Source of the DNA: Modestobacter lapidis
Lineage (GTDB): Bacteria > Actinomycetota > Actinomycetes > Mycobacteriales > Geodermatophilaceae
Assembly: GCA_019779905.1 (NCBI GenBank)
Contig: JABAKE010000011.1
Location: 1 to 64,000 of the forward strand
Direction of reading: 5' to 3'
Length of the DNA: 64,000 nt
Made by a program: the position numbers and the translations under genes. Each line of letters opens with the position of its first letter. Within the stretch, counting starts at the first letter, position 1. Below are positions 42,135 to 51,239 of this stretch, piece after piece. The notes beneath the pieces are model-generated. The model was not told the origin of the DNA. It did no database searches and saw only the letters and a list, made by a program, of their open reading frames with translations.

Positions 42135-43223
42135 TCAGCGACTGTTCTTGGGGGCGAAGAAGCGACTGATCAGGCGGGCGACCACGTTGAGGCCCATGAC
42201 CAGGATGATGAGGATGAGCGCGGCCGTCCAGGCGCGGTCGATGGCGAACTCGGGTGGCACCCCGGGCTGGGTGAGCTGGTAGTACGCGTACACCGGCAGC
42301 GTGGCCATGCGCGAGTCGAACGGGTCGAGGTTCGTGGCGTTGGTGATGCCCACGGTGATCAGCAGCGGTGCGGTCTCTCCGATGACCCGGGCGATCGCCA
42401 GCGTGATCCCGGCGCCCAGGCCGGCGACGGCCGTGGGGAGGACGACCTTGACGATCGTCCGCCAGCGGGGCACGCCGAGGGCGTACGCGGCCTCGCGCAG
42501 CTCGTTGGGCACCAGCTTGAGCACCTCCTCGGCGGACCGGACGACGACCGGGATCATCAGCACCGAGAGCGCTACGGCGCCGGCGATGCCCAGCCGGATG
42601 CCGGGGCCGAGGAACAGGGCGAACAGCGCGTAGGCGAAGAGGCCGGCCACGATGGACGGGATGCCGGTCATCACGTCGACCAGGAAGGTGATCGCCTTCT
42701 TCAACCGGCCGTTGCCGTACTCGACCAGGTAGATGGCGGTCAGCAGCCCGATCGGCACCGAGATCAGCGTGGTGAGCGCGGTGATGATCAGCGTGCCCAT
42801 GATCGCGTGGTAGGCCCCGCCACCTTCGCCGGTGATCCCGACCAGCGAGGAGTTGAGGAACTCGCCGTCCAGGCGCTCGGCCCCGCGCCGGGTCACCTCG
42901 TAGACCAGCGAGAGCAACGGCACCATGGCGATGCCGAAGGCGCTGTAGACGACCGAGGTGACGAGCCGGTCGGTGGCCTTGCGGGGGCCCTCGACCACCC
43001 GGGACACCACGTACAGGACGACGGTCCCGAGCACGACCGTGTAGATGACCAGCAGGGCGAGGTTCGGGCTGGTCAGCCGCCCGACGAGGAACGCGGCCAC
43101 GGCCGCTGCGGCGAAGACCGCCCACGGGGCCCAGCGCGGGAGCTTCGGACGGCTCGCGGCGGTGGACGTCGCCGGCGGGGCGCTGGTCGGCGCGGCCGGG
43201 GCAGGGGGCGTCCGGGTACTCAT
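42135..43223 (-). CDS. pstA: Phosphate ABC transporter permease PstA
   Basis: A 362-residue permease with an extended N-terminus: a Pro/Ala/Thr-rich 30-residue segment and two extra membrane helices before the standard six. The transporter core includes [29 protein letters not shown] and the coupling loop [31 protein letters not shown] 43223 overlaps the pstC stop by one base. Confidence 0.95.
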   Translation of the reverse strand: MSTRTPPAPAAPTSAPPATSTAASRPKLPRWAPWAVFAAAAVAAFLVGRLTSPNLALLVIYTVVLGTVVLYVVSRVVEGPRKATDRLVTSVVYSAFGIAMVPLLSLVYEVTRRGAERLDGEFLNSSLVGITGEGGGAYHAIMGTLIITALTTLISVPIGLLTAIYLVEYGNGRLKKAITFLVDVMTGIPSIVAGLFAYALFALFLGPGIRLGIAGAVALSVLMIPVVVRSAEEVLKLVPNELREAAYALGVPRWRTIVKVVLPTAVAGLGAGITLAIARVIGETAPLLITVGITNATNLDPFDSRMATLPVYAYYQLTQPGVPPEFAIDRAWTAALILIILVMGLNVVARLISRFFAPKNSR

Positions 43224-44170
43224 CAGTTGGCTCCGGAGAAGTCGGCCCGGCGGTTGACGACCCACCGGGCGAGCACGTTGACCGCGAGGGTGATGACGAA
43301 CAGCGCCAGTCCGCTGGCGATCAGGGTGTTCACGTCGATGCCCGTCGACTCGGGGAACTGCAGCGCGATGTTCGCTGCGATCGTCGAGGGGTTGCCGGTG
43401 CCGATCAGGTTGAAGGTGATGCCGCCGGAGACCGACAGGACCAGGGCAATGGCCAGCGTCTCGCCGAGCGCGCGGCCCAGGCCGAGCATCGCCCCGCCGA
43501 TGATCCCGGACTTGCCGTAGGGCAGGACCGCCATCCTGATCATCTCCCAGCGGGTGGCCCCCAGGGCGAGGGCTGCCTCGCGGTGCAGCGCGGGCACCTG
43601 GAGGAAGACCTCGCGGGAGATGGCGCTGACGATCGGCAGGATCATCACGGCCAGCACCAGGCCCGCGGTGAACATCGTGCGGCCCGTCGCCGAGGCCGGG
43701 CCGGCGAACAGCGGGATGAACCCGAGGTGCTGCTCGAGCCACTGGAACAGCGGGACCAGCTTCGGGGCGAGCCAGTAGATGCCCCAGAAGCCGTAGACGA
43801 TGCTGGGGATCGCGACGAGCAGGTCGACCAGGTAGCCGAGCACCTGGGCCAGCCGGCGGGGGGCGTAGTTGGTGATGAACAGCGCGATCGCCACCCCGAG
43901 GGGGGTGGCGACCAGGATGGCCAGCGCGGCGGCCAGGAGCGTGCCGAAGATCAGCGGCGCGACGTAGGCGATCAGCCCCTCGCCGCCCGGGATCTCGTCG
44001 GCCGGGGCGGTGAGCGCCGGCAGCGACTCCGTGACGAGGAAGGCCGCCACCCCGGCGAGGATGACCAGGATCAGGATGCCGGCGCCCTTGGCGCTCCCGG
44101 CGAAGACCCGGTCGCCGGGGCGCTGCTTGGGCCGGCCGGCCGGGGTGGTCGGGGAACTGGTCGTGGTCAC
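43223..44170 (-). CDS. pstC: Phosphate ABC transporter permease PstC
   Basis: A 315-residue permease with six helices. The coupling loop reads ALHREAALALGATRWEMIRMAVLPYGKSGIIGG, and IPSIVYGFWGIYWLAP is typical of PstC. The start is GTG 44170. It follows pstS after a gap that carries an 18-bp stem-loop. Confidence 0.95.
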   Translation of the reverse strand: MTTTSSPTTPAGRPKQRPGDRVFAGSAKGAGILILVILAGVAAFLVTESLPALTAPADEIPGGEGLIAYVAPLIFGTLLAAALAILVATPLGVAIALFITNYAPRRLAQVLGYLVDLLVAIPSIVYGFWGIYWLAPKLVPLFQWLEQHLGFIPLFAGPASATGRTMFTAGLVLAVMILPIVSAISREVFLQVPALHREAALALGATRWEMIRMAVLPYGKSGIIGGAMLGLGRALGETLAIALVLSVSGGITFNLIGTGNPSTIAANIALQFPESTGIDVNTLIASGLALFVITLAVNVLARWVVNRRADFSGAN

Positions 44171-44235
44171 CGCTGCTCCGTCGGGATGTGTGCGGGGTGG
44201 TGCCGGTGGGGTGGTGCCGCGCGGGTGGTGCGGGC

Positions 44236-44281
44236 GGGGCTGCGGCCCGGACCGCCCGAGGGTGGTCCGGGCCGCAGCCCC
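44236..44281 (-). terminator. Stem-loop between pstS and pstC, probable attenuator
   Basis: An 18-bp perfect stem (44236-44253 with 44264-44281) with a 10-base loop lies 16 bases after the pstS stop. In the operon direction it would end part of the transcripts, or protect the pstS 3' end, giving more binding protein than permease. Confidence 0.8.
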
Positions 44282-44297
44282 GCTGTCGGGCTCCCGG

Positions 44298-45410
44298 TCA
44301 GCTGGTGGCCGTGATCGCGTCGACCGCGCCCTGGGCCTGCTCCCGCAGGGCGTCGGAGATCGGGGACGAGCCGGCCGAGTCGGCCGCTGCCTGCTGGCCC
44401 TCCTCGCTGATCACGTAGCCCATGAAGTCGGCGACCAGGTCGGCGGTCTCGGGGTCCTCGTACTCCACGCAGCCGACGTGGTAGCTGACCAGCACGATCG
44501 GGTAGTTGCCGGACTCGGTCGTGTCGCGGGCGAGCTCGATGGCGAAGTCGTACTCGCCGCGGCCCTCCAGCGGCTCGGAGTTCTCCACGACCGCGGAGGC
44601 GGTCTCCGCCGAGGGGGCCACCAAGTCGTCGCCGACCCCGATGCTGGCGACGCCCAGGTCACCGGCCTGGCTCAGGTCGGCGTAGGTGATCGCGCCGGCC
44701 CCGGCCTCCACCGCGCTGACGACGCCCGAGGTGCCCTGGGCGGCCTCGCCGCCGGGCACCGGCCAGTCGCCGCTGACCTCGTAGGTCCACGTCTCGGGGG
44801 CGACGGCGGCCAGGTACTCGACGAAGTTCTCCGTGGTGCCGGACTCGTCGCTGCGGTTCACGACGGTGATCGGGGTGTCGGGCAGCGTCACGTCCGGGTT
44901 GTCCGCGGCGATCGCCGGGTCGTTCCAGGTGGTGATCTGCTGGGCGAAGATCCTGGCCAGGACGTCGGGGGAGAGGTTGAGCTCGTCGACGCCCGCCAGG
45001 TTGTAGACCACGGCGATCGGCGAGATGTAGTTGGGCAGCTCGAAGACGCCGGAGGCGCCGCAGCGCTGCTCGGCCTGTGCCAGCTCGTCGGCGTCCAGCG
45101 CGGCGTCACTGCCGGCGAAATCCGTGCCGCCGGCGAGGAACTGCTCGCGGCCGCCGCCGGACCCGACCGGGTCGTAGTTCACCGTCACGCCGGGCTGCAC
45201 GCTGGAGTAGCCGGCGGTCCAGCCCTGCATCGCGGCCTGCTGGCTGCTCGCGCCCGCACCGACCAGGGTGCCGCTCAGCTGGGTCTCGGCGCTGCCGCTG
45301 CCGGCGGTGCCCGGGTCGGCCTCGTTGGAGGCACCACAGGCGGAAAGGGCGAGCGTGCCGGCGAGGGCCACCGCGAGGGTGGTGGCGCGCGTCCTGGAGC
45401 TGAGCTTCAA
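44298..45410 (-). CDS. pstS: Phosphate-binding lipoprotein PstS
   Basis: A 370-residue periplasmic-type phosphate-binding protein. The signal peptide ends at lipobox LALSACGAS with lipidated Cys25. Ligand-binding parts are VGAGASSQQAAMQGW, DPVGSGGGREQFLAGGTDFAGSDA and NRSDESGTTENF. The start is a TTG at 45410 preceded by AAAGG; longer frames run through the PHO box region. It heads pstSCAB, downstream of a PHO box. Confidence 0.94.
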   Translation of the reverse strand: MKLSSRTRATTLAVALAGTLALSACGASNEADPGTAGSGSAETQLSGTLVGAGASSQQAAMQGWTAGYSSVQPGVTVNYDPVGSGGGREQFLAGGTDFAGSDAALDADELAQAEQRCGASGVFELPNYISPIAVVYNLAGVDELNLSPDVLARIFAQQITTWNDPAIAADNPDVTLPDTPITVVNRSDESGTTENFVEYLAAVAPETWTYEVSGDWPVPGGEAAQGTSGVVSAVEAGAGAITYADLSQAGDLGVASIGVGDDLVAPSAETASAVVENSEPLEGRGEYDFAIELARDTTESGNYPIVLVSYHVGCVEYEDPETADLVADFMGYVISEEGQQAAADSAGSSPISDALREQAQGAVDAITATS

Positions 45411-45489
45411 CTCAGTGCCTTTCGACTGGAGGTCACCCGGACGTCGATGCCGGGCAGGGGATCCAACGAGAGGGACGTTAAGCAGCTGA

Positions 45490-45529
45490 GGTGGACGGAT
45501 CCGGGTGGCTCGATGAACGCCAGGTGAAC
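45490..45529 (-). promoter_or_regulatory. PHO box upstream of pstS
   Basis: On the minus strand, GTTCACC (45529-45523), GTTCATC (45518-45512) and GTCCACC (45496-45490) lie in an 11-base register, with one degenerate unit between the last two. GTTCACC repeats every 11 bases are the actinobacterial PhoP binding pattern. TTAACG about nine bases downstream may be the -10 box. Confidence 0.82.
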
Positions 45530-45711
45530 GAGGGCGGAGCGTTCGGTCACTGCCCGTGGGCCGGGTCACGTCGGGCCGGTGAACTCACCGCGCGTCGGGT
45601 GGCGGGGCCGCCGCGCGGGGTCCCTGGCGGGGCGTGGCGGCGGGGCGTTGTGGCGTGGCGGCGGGCGGCTGCGAACGCGGGTGGTCGGGCGGGGTGCGAG
45701 GGCCGGCCGGC

Positions 45712-46653
45712 TCAGCCGGCAGCGGACCGCCAGTTCACGTCGACGGCGTGCCGGGTGAAACCGCTGCGTTCGTAGAGGGCCACCGCGGCGGTGTTCTCCT
45801 CCTCGACGTACAGCAGGACGTGCGAGAGCCCGGCGCGGCGCAGGTGGGCCAGCCCCAGGTCGGTGAGCGCCCGGCCGAGGCCGAGCCCCTGCGCCGACGG
45901 GTCGATGCCGAGGACGTACACCTCGCCGATCGGGCCCTCCGCCGCCTCGCCGGCCGGGTGCACCTTGGTCCAGTGGAAGCCCAGCAGGCGGGGGCCGGTG
46001 GGCTCGTCCCGCCAGGCGAGGAAGAAGCCGGCCGGGTCGAACCACGGCTCGGACTGCCGCAGGGCGAGGTCCTCGGCGGTCCACCGGCCCTGCTCGGGGT
46101 GGCCGGCGAAAGCTGCCGCGTTGACCTGGAGCCACGCGACCTCGTCGACGCCGGGGCGGAAGGGCCGCACCGTGACGCCCTCGGGCAGGGCGGGCTGCGG
46201 ATCGGGGTCGACCCCGTCGAGTGGACGGCGCATCTGCAGCAGCACCCGGGCCCGGGTGTAGCCACGCCCGGTGGCCAGTTCCGTGGAGCCGGGCAGCTCG
46301 CCGTGTGCCCACACCCGCAGCGGCCGGCCACCGGCCAGCTCCTCGGCCCGGGCCAGCAGGGCGGTGCCCACCCCGCGGCGCCGTGCCTCCGGGCGCACGA
46401 CGAGCTCGGCCTCCGCCTCGTCGGCGGCCACCTCGAGCCGCGCGTAACCCAGCAGTGCGCCGCCGGCGTCCCGGGCGGTCAGGTCGGAGCCGCCGGCGGC
46501 CCCGCCGTGCTGCAGCCGGAGCTCGCCCTCCTCCGACACCGGCCGGACGCCGTCGGCCGCGGCGGCCCCGGCGAGCAGGGCGCGGACCTCGGCGATCTCG
46601 TTGGCCGGCAGCCGGGTCGCGTCGCTGACCGCCGGTGGTGGCTGGGCGTTCAG
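45712..46653 (-). CDS. mshD: Mycothiol synthase
   Basis: A 313-residue tandem GNAT acetyltransferase that acetylates Cys-GlcN-Ins in the last step of mycothiol synthesis. Conserved parts are [19 protein letters not shown] in the first domain, [18 protein letters not shown] between domains, and GFHWTKVHP..., [22 protein letters not shown] and [21 protein letters not shown] in the second. The conserved N-terminus ([18 protein letters not shown]) has no ATG, GTG or TTG before it in this frame; the only plausible start is CTG 46653, overlapping the glnR stop (CTGA). That gives nearly the same length as the M. tuberculosis protein. The first canonical codon, GTG 46539, would remove about 38 conserved residues. 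Confidence 0.9.
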   Translation of the reverse strand: MNAQPPPAVSDATRLPANEIAEVRALLAGAAAADGVRPVSEEGELRLQHGGAAGGSDLTARDAGGALLGYARLEVAADEAEAELVVRPEARRRGVGTALLARAEELAGGRPLRVWAHGELPGSTELATGRGYTRARVLLQMRRPLDGVDPDPQPALPEGVTVRPFRPGVDEVAWLQVNAAAFAGHPEQGRWTAEDLALRQSEPWFDPAGFFLAWRDEPTGPRLLGFHWTKVHPAGEAAEGPIGEVYVLGIDPSAQGLGLGRALTDLGLAHLRRAGLSHVLLYVEEENTAAVALYERSGFTRHAVDVNWRSAAG

Positions 46654-47390
46654 GGGAGGACCGGGAGCGGGGTGTCGGCGGCGGCCGCGCCGGCCAGGGC
46701 GGTGGCGTCGGCGACCTGCTGGTCGAGCTTGTAGCCCACGTTGCGCACCGTGCCGATCAGGGCCTCGTGCTCCGCGCCGAGCTTGGCGCGCAAGCGGCGC
46801 ACGTGGACGTCGACGGTGCGGGTGCCACCGAAGTAGTCGTAGCCCCAGATCTCCTGCAGCAGCTGGGCCCGGGAGAAGACCCGGCCCGGGTGCTGGGCGA
46901 GGTACTTGAGGAGCTCGAACTCCTTGTAGGTCAGATCCAGCGGCCGGCCGCGGAGCTTCGCCGAGTAGCTGTGCTCGTCGATGACCAGCTCGCCTGCCTT
47001 GGTCACACCGCCCTCGACACCGTCGGCCGGGGTGGCGGCGGCCAGCCGGCGGCCGGTGGCCCACTTCAGCCGCGCGTCGACCTCGGCCGGCCCCGCGGTG
47101 TCCAGCACCACGTCGTCGACACCCCAGCCGGCGGACAGGGCCACGAGCCCACCCTCCGACAGCACCGCCACCACGCACGCCGCGACGCCGGTGGAGGCCA
47201 GCAGGCTGCACAGCGTGCGGGCCGAGACCAGGTCGTGCCGGGCATCGACCAGGACGACGTCACCGGCGTCACCGTCGAGCAGGCTGGACAGCTCCGGGAC
47301 GACCACACGGACCTGGTGGCCGAGCAACCCGAGGGCCGGCAGCACCTCGGTGGTCGCCTGACGCGCCGAGGTCATGAGCACGAGTCGCAT
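46650..47390 (-). CDS. glnR: GlnR-type orphan response regulator of nitrogen metabolism
   Basis: A 246-residue OmpR-like regulator matching actinobacterial GlnR throughout: [62 protein letters not shown], and a nearly invariant winged helix ([54 protein letters not shown]). GlnR lacks the usual kinase partner and controls nitrogen assimilation genes. The C-terminal 20 residues are Ala-rich. ATG 47390 is the start. As in M. tuberculosis it precedes mshD, here with an overlap, and the pst genes follow. Confidence 0.95.
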   Translation of the reverse strand: MRLVLMTSARQATTEVLPALGLLGHQVRVVVPELSSLLDGDAGDVVLVDARHDLVSARTLCSLLASTGVAACVVAVLSEGGLVALSAGWGVDDVVLDTAGPAEVDARLKWATGRRLAAATPADGVEGGVTKAGELVIDEHSYSAKLRGRPLDLTYKEFELLKYLAQHPGRVFSRAQLLQEIWGYDYFGGTRTVDVHVRRLRAKLGAEHEALIGTVRNVGYKLDQQVADATALAGAAAADTPLPVLP

Positions 47391-47619
47391 GTCGTCTCCT
47401 CACGAGGCCGTCGACGACGCTGTCGAGGTGGGAGGGCAGGATAACCGACGTGCGCCAGCCCCTCCCGGATCCGGCCGGCCGCCGGCCGGGTGTCGCCGCC
47501 CGCCGGCTCCGGCTCGACGTGCGCTGGAAGACGGTTCCGTCGCCGGCCGAGCGGATCGGCCGCGGCGCGGTCGGCGCGGTTGCCGGGGCCGGGGCCGCGG
47601 GTTCTGCGAGCATCGGGGG

Positions 47620-48441
47620 GTGACCGCGGCCGTGCTGGCGAGGGAGCTGTCCCCGCGCGCCCACCACCTGCCCGCCGCCGGCGCGGTGGTCGTCGTGACG
47701 GCGGTGCTCGTCGGGTTGCCGGCCGTCTGGGGCCAGGCCGGGCTCGTGGCGGCGGTGGCCGCCGCGCAGCTGGCGCTGGTGGCCGCGTGGGTGGTGGCCA
47801 CCGGGATCCGGGGCTTCCTCGGCTCCCTGGCTCTCGGAACGGCGGCGGCGGCCGGCACCGACGTCGCGCTGCTGCTGCCCGAGCGGGCCCGGCTGGACGG
47901 CCTGGTCGTCGTGCTGGGCCTGGTCTTCCTGGCCGCCGTGGTCCACCAGATGGTCCGCCCGGCGCCCCGCCGGTACCTGGTCGCGTCGCTGGCCGGGGTG
48001 GTCATGCTGGTCTCCGCGGTGTGCGCCCTGGGCCTGCTGCTCACCGTCGGCCGGCTGGACGGCGGGCCCCGGTCGGTGACCACCGCCGTGCTCGTCGTCG
48101 GCGGGACCCTGCTCGTCGGGCACCTGGTCGACGTCGTGCTGCCCCGGCCGCAGATCGCCTACGGGGTGCCCCGCGGCCTGGTCGGCCTGGTGCTCGGGAT
48201 CGCGGCCGGCATCGGGGTCGCGGTGCTCCGCGACGGGGCGGCCACCCTGTTCGACGCGCTGGCGGCCGTCACCGCCGGCACGGTGCTGGGCGCGGTGGCC
48301 GCGCTCACCGGGCTGGGCGCGTCCTACGTGGTGGCCGAGCGGGCGCAGCGGAGCTGGGCGCTGCCGGTGGTCCAGGCGGTGCTGCCGCTCACGGCCGCGG
48401 CGCCGGCGGCCTACGCCCTCACCCTCTACGCGGCCGGCTGA
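47620..48441 (+). CDS. Integral membrane protein of unknown function
   Basis: A 273-residue, strongly hydrophobic protein with about eight membrane helices and short loops (for example HHLPAAGAVVVVTAVLVGLPAVW and RRYLVASLAGVVMLVSAVCALGLLLTVG). Arginine-rich loops lie between helices. I do not recognise a named family. The start is GTG 47620. It is divergent from glnR and immediately precedes the lmeA-like gene, so it probably belongs to the same envelope-related unit. Confidence 0.8.
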   Translation: MTAAVLARELSPRAHHLPAAGAVVVVTAVLVGLPAVWGQAGLVAAVAAAQLALVAAWVVATGIRGFLGSLALGTAAAAGTDVALLLPERARLDGLVVVLGLVFLAAVVHQMVRPAPRRYLVASLAGVVMLVSAVCALGLLLTVGRLDGGPRSVTTAVLVVGGTLLVGHLVDVVLPRPQIAYGVPRGLVGLVLGIAAGIGVAVLRDGAATLFDALAAVTAGTVLGAVAALTGLGASYVVAERAQRSWALPVVQAVLPLTAAAPAAYALTLYAAG

Positions 48442-48454
48442 CGGGCGCGCGACG

Positions 48455-49144
48455 ATGAAGGTGCTGCTGTTCCTGCTCGTGCTGACGGTCGGGCTCGTGG
48501 TGGCCGCCGACCGGGTGGCGGAGAACATCACGGAGGACCAGGTGGCCACCCGGATCGCCGAGCGCGGTGAGCTGGCCGGACCGCCGGAGGTGGAGATCAC
48601 CGGCTTCCCGTTCCTCACCCAGGCGCTCGGTGGCCGCTACGAGGACGTGCGGATCTCCCTCACCGCCGAGCAGCTCGGGCAGCCCGCCGGCACGGTGGCC
48701 CACGTCTCGCTGCGGGGCGTGCACGTGCCGCTCTCCGACGTCCTCTCCGGGTCGGTCGAGGAGATCCCGGTCGAGCGGGTGGAGGGCACCGCCACGCTCT
48801 CCTACGAGCTGCTGGCCGCCCAGCTCGGCGGCGACACGACGCTGGCCGCCGAGGGCGACGGGCTCCGGTTGACCCGGACGGTCGAGCTGCTGGGCGTCGA
48901 GGTCCCGCTCACCGCGGCCGGCACGGTCGAGCTGGACGGCCAGGAGGTGGTGGTCGACGTCGACCAGGCCGCGGCCGCCGGGCTCGGCGTCCCCGACTTC
49001 GTGGTGGACCGGGCCGCCGACCTGCTGGACTTCCGGTACCCGGTCCCGGCGCTGCCCTTCGGCCTGCAGGTGACGGGCGTCCAGCCCGAGCGCGAGGGCG
49101 TGCAGGTGTCGGTCCAGGCGACCGACACCGTGCTGGGGGGTTGA
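48455..49144 (+). CDS. LmeA/DUF2993 family envelope protein
   Basis: A 229-residue secreted or membrane-tethered protein with an N-terminal hydrophobic helix (VLLFLLVLTVGLVVAADRVAE) followed by a DUF2993 lipid-binding-type fold: ITGFPFLTQALGGRYEDVRISL, then VPLSDVLSG and VDFRYPVP-like strands near the end. It is the positional counterpart of Rv0817c (LmeA), needed for lipomannan elongation in mycobacteria. ATG 48455 is the start. The stop codon overlaps the TTG start of the thioredoxin gene. Confidence 0.85.
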   Translation: MKVLLFLLVLTVGLVVAADRVAENITEDQVATRIAERGELAGPPEVEITGFPFLTQALGGRYEDVRISLTAEQLGQPAGTVAHVSLRGVHVPLSDVLSGSVEEIPVERVEGTATLSYELLAAQLGGDTTLAAEGDGLRLTRTVELLGVEVPLTAAGTVELDGQEVVVDVDQAAAAGLGVPDFVVDRAADLLDFRYPVPALPFGLQVTGVQPEREGVQVSVQATDTVLGG

Positions 49145-49545
49145 TCGGCCGGAATGCCCCCGGGGGTGGCCCGGTTGGCAGGAGGGTGACCCAGCCGACG
49201 GACGACGCGGGGACGCTCGCCGTCCTGATGGAGCTCGGCGTCCGCCCCGGGGACGCCGACCTCACCGTGGTCCAGTTCTCCACCGCGTTCTGCGGACCGT
49301 GCCGCGCGACCCGCGCCCGGCTCCAGCAGCTGCGCACCAGCCGGCCCGGGCTGGCGTACGTGCACGTGGACGCGGAGAGCCACCTCGGGGCCGTCCGCGC
49401 GCTGGGGGTGCAGCGCACCCCCACGCTCTTCTACGTCGACCGCAGCGGCGCGGTGGTGGGGCGGGCCGACGGCGCGCCTCCCTTGCCCCGGCTGGCCGCC
49501 GTGGTCGATGCCGTGGTGGGCGGCCGGGCGGGGGTACCCGGGTGA
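49141..49545 (+). CDS. Thioredoxin-like protein (ThiX-type)
   Basis: A thioredoxin-fold protein of about 134 residues with redox motif FCGPC (in FSTAFCGPCRATRARLQQL) in place of the usual WCGPC, and cis-proline region VQRTPTLFYVD. It is the counterpart of Rv0816c. TTG 49141 overlaps the previous stop; GTG 49186 is an alternative, but the GGAGG touching it is too close to serve it. Probable roles are disulfide exchange or delivery of reducing power to the neighbouring sulfurtransferase. Confidence 0.85.
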   Translation: MIGRNAPGGGPVGRRVTQPTDDAGTLAVLMELGVRPGDADLTVVQFSTAFCGPCRATRARLQQLRTSRPGLAYVHVDAESHLGAVRALGVQRTPTLFYVDRSGAVVGRADGAPPLPRLAAVVDAVVGGRAGVPG

Positions 49546-49550
49546 TCCGT

Positions 49551-49637
49551 TACGATTCGGCCGTGGGCACCCTGCTGACCTCGCGCCGCACAGTCGACCT
49601 GTGCCGCGTCGGCAGCTCCCTCTGTCCGACCTCCTGA
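49551..49637 (+). promoter_or_regulatory. Leaderless cysteine-containing leader peptide before the sulfurtransferase operon
   Basis: TACGAT (49551-49556) is followed six bases later by GTG 49563, so transcription would start at or beside the start codon, a leaderless message. The 24-codon frame ends at TGA 49637 and reads MGTLLTSRRTVDLCRVGSSLCPTS. The TSRR.VDL.RV.S.LC pattern matches actinobacterial leader peptides before sulfur genes. Two cysteine codons near the end suit attenuation by cysteine supply, and short dyads follow before the sulfurtransferase gene. Confidence 0.72.
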
Positions 49638-49797
49638 GGGGACGATCGTTCGTCCCGGAACGCGCCGTCCCGCCGTCCCGAGGTCGTCTTCGCCGTCCAT
49701 CCCCGCGGGGTGCGGCGACCGTTGCGGGTATCGGCCCCTCGAGCACCGACACCACTTTCCTGCACATCCCCGGACAACTGATGGAGGAACACCAGAC

Positions 49798-50625
49798 ATG
49801 AGCCGAAGCGACGTGCTCGTCACTGCCGACTGGGCCCAGGAACACCTCGGCGACCCCGGCCTCGTCTTCGTCGAGGTCGACGAGGACACCAGCGCCTACG
49901 ACGGCGGCCACCTCGAGGGTGCCGTCAAGCTCGACTGGAAGAAGGACCTGCAGGACCCGCTGCGCCGCGACTTCGTCGGCCGCGAGGCCTTCGAGACGCT
50001 GCTGTCCTCGCGCGGGATCGGCAACGACGACACCGTGATCCTGTACGGCGGCAACAACAACTGGTTCGCCGCCTACGCCTACTGGTACTTCAAGCTGTAC
50101 GGCCACCGCGACGTCAAGCTGATCGACGGCGGCCGCAAGAAGTGGGAGCTGGACGGCCGTCCGCTGTCCAAGGACGCTCATCCGCGCCCGGCCACGCAGT
50201 ACCGGGCCAGCGAGCCCGACCTGTCGATCCGCGCCTTCCGCGACGAAGTCGTTGCCTCGATCGGCAGCAAGAACCTCATCGACGTCCGCTCGCCCGACGA
50301 GTTCTCCGGCAAGATCCTCGCCCCGGCGCACCTGCCGCAGGAGATGGCGCAGAAGGGCGGGCACGTGCCCACGGCGAAGAACATCCCGTGGAGCAAGGCG
50401 GCCAACGAGGACGGCACCTTCAAGAGCGACGAGCAGCTCGCCGCGCTCTACGACGAGCAGGGTTTCGACGCCAGCAAGCCGACCATCGCCTACTGCCGGA
50501 TCGGCGAGCGCTCGAGCCACACCTGGTTCGTGCTGCGCGAGCTGCTCGGCAAGTCCGACGTCAAGAACTACGACGGCAGCTGGGTCGAGTACGGCTCGCT
50601 GGTCGGCGTCCCGATCGAGAAGTGA
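49798..50625 (+). CDS. Thiosulfate sulfurtransferase (rhodanese), CysA2/SseA type
   Basis: A 275-residue tandem rhodanese. The active loop is CRIGERSSHTWFVL in the C-terminal domain, and the N-terminal inactive domain opens VLVTADWAQEHLGDPGLVFVEVDED. It transfers sulfane sulfur from thiosulfate to cyanide or thiols and is the counterpart of Rv0815c (CysA2). ATG 49798 has GGAGG upstream. It is followed seven bases later by the SseC gene; expression is probably under the leader peptide upstream. Confidence 0.94.
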   Translation: MSRSDVLVTADWAQEHLGDPGLVFVEVDEDTSAYDGGHLEGAVKLDWKKDLQDPLRRDFVGREAFETLLSSRGIGNDDTVILYGGNNNWFAAYAYWYFKLYGHRDVKLIDGGRKKWELDGRPLSKDAHPRPATQYRASEPDLSIRAFRDEVVASIGSKNLIDVRSPDEFSGKILAPAHLPQEMAQKGGHVPTAKNIPWSKAANEDGTFKSDEQLAALYDEQGFDASKPTIAYCRIGERSSHTWFVLRELLGKSDVKNYDGSWVEYGSLVGVPIEK

Positions 50626-50632
50626 GCTGACC

Positions 50633-50926
50633 ATGTGCGGAGCCCCCAAGCAGGGCGGTGTGCTCGACGGCATCGACCTGAGCACCCAGACGGTGATCCA
50701 GGGGTCGGTGTGGCACGACGGCGACCCGGTCGCCGGTGCCTACGTCCGACTGCTGGACGAGACCGACGAGTTCACCGCCGAGGTGGTGACCAGCCCGGAG
50801 GGCGAGTTCCGGTTCTTCGCCGCGCCGGGGAAGTGGACGCTGCGCTCGCTGGCCCCGGTGGGCCGCGCCGAGCGCACGATCGCGGCCGACGTCGGCCTGA
50901 ACGAGACGACGCTGGCGATCGCCTGA
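50633..50926 (+). CDS. SseC/DUF1416 family protein
   Basis: A 97-residue protein beginning MCGAPKQGG, with a single beta-sandwich domain (VIQGSVWHDGDPVAGAYVRLLDETDEFTAEVVTSPEGEFRFFAAPGKWTLRSL). It matches DUF1416, encoded by sseC next to cysA-type sulfurtransferases in mycobacteria. Its function is unproven; a role in sulfur handling is inferred from this stable pairing. A hairpin follows the gene. Confidence 0.92.
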   Translation: MCGAPKQGGVLDGIDLSTQTVIQGSVWHDGDPVAGAYVRLLDETDEFTAEVVTSPEGEFRFFAAPGKWTLRSLAPVGRAERTIAADVGLNETTLAIA

Positions 50927-50941
50927 AGCGCCACGTGGCGG

Positions 50942-50969
50942 GCCCGTCTCCCCACCGGGGAGGCGGGCT
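50942..50969 (+). terminator. Hairpin after sseC
   Basis: GCCCGTCTCCCC pairs with GGGGAGGCGGGC around ACC, with one wobble pair. It lies 15 bases after the sseC stop and would end the sulfurtransferase operon. Confidence 0.78.
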
Positions 50970-51125
50970 CTGTCGTGTCCGGGCGCCCCGCCCCCTGTGC
51001 CGGGCCAACGATGTGCGCGAAGGCACGGTTCGACGGCCGGTTCCTGTGCGCCAGCGCACGCCGTTCGGGACGGCGGCACAGGCCCGGCGGCCGCCTGGCC
51101 CCGAGGGCGCGGATACCGTGGCGGC

Positions 51126-51239
51126 ATGGGTCTGTTCTCCGCCTGGGTGCTGGTCGCCCTCACCGCACTGGCCGCCGGCGGGTGCGCATCCGCCGCGTGG
51201 CGGCTCACCCGCCGCGAGCGGGCGGGGCGCGCCCGATGA
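51126..51239 (+). CDS. Hypothetical 37-residue membrane peptide
   Basis: A short frame, MGLFSAWVLVALTALAAGGCASAAWRLTRRERAGRAR, with one membrane helix and a basic tail, ending in a four-base overlap (ATGA) with the next gene. The overlap and positive-inside tail support translation. The GGCAS stretch resembles a lipobox, but the helix is followed by Arg residues, so a small integral membrane peptide is likelier. Function unknown. Confidence 0.5.
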   Translation: MGLFSAWVLVALTALAAGGCASAAWRLTRRERAGRAR

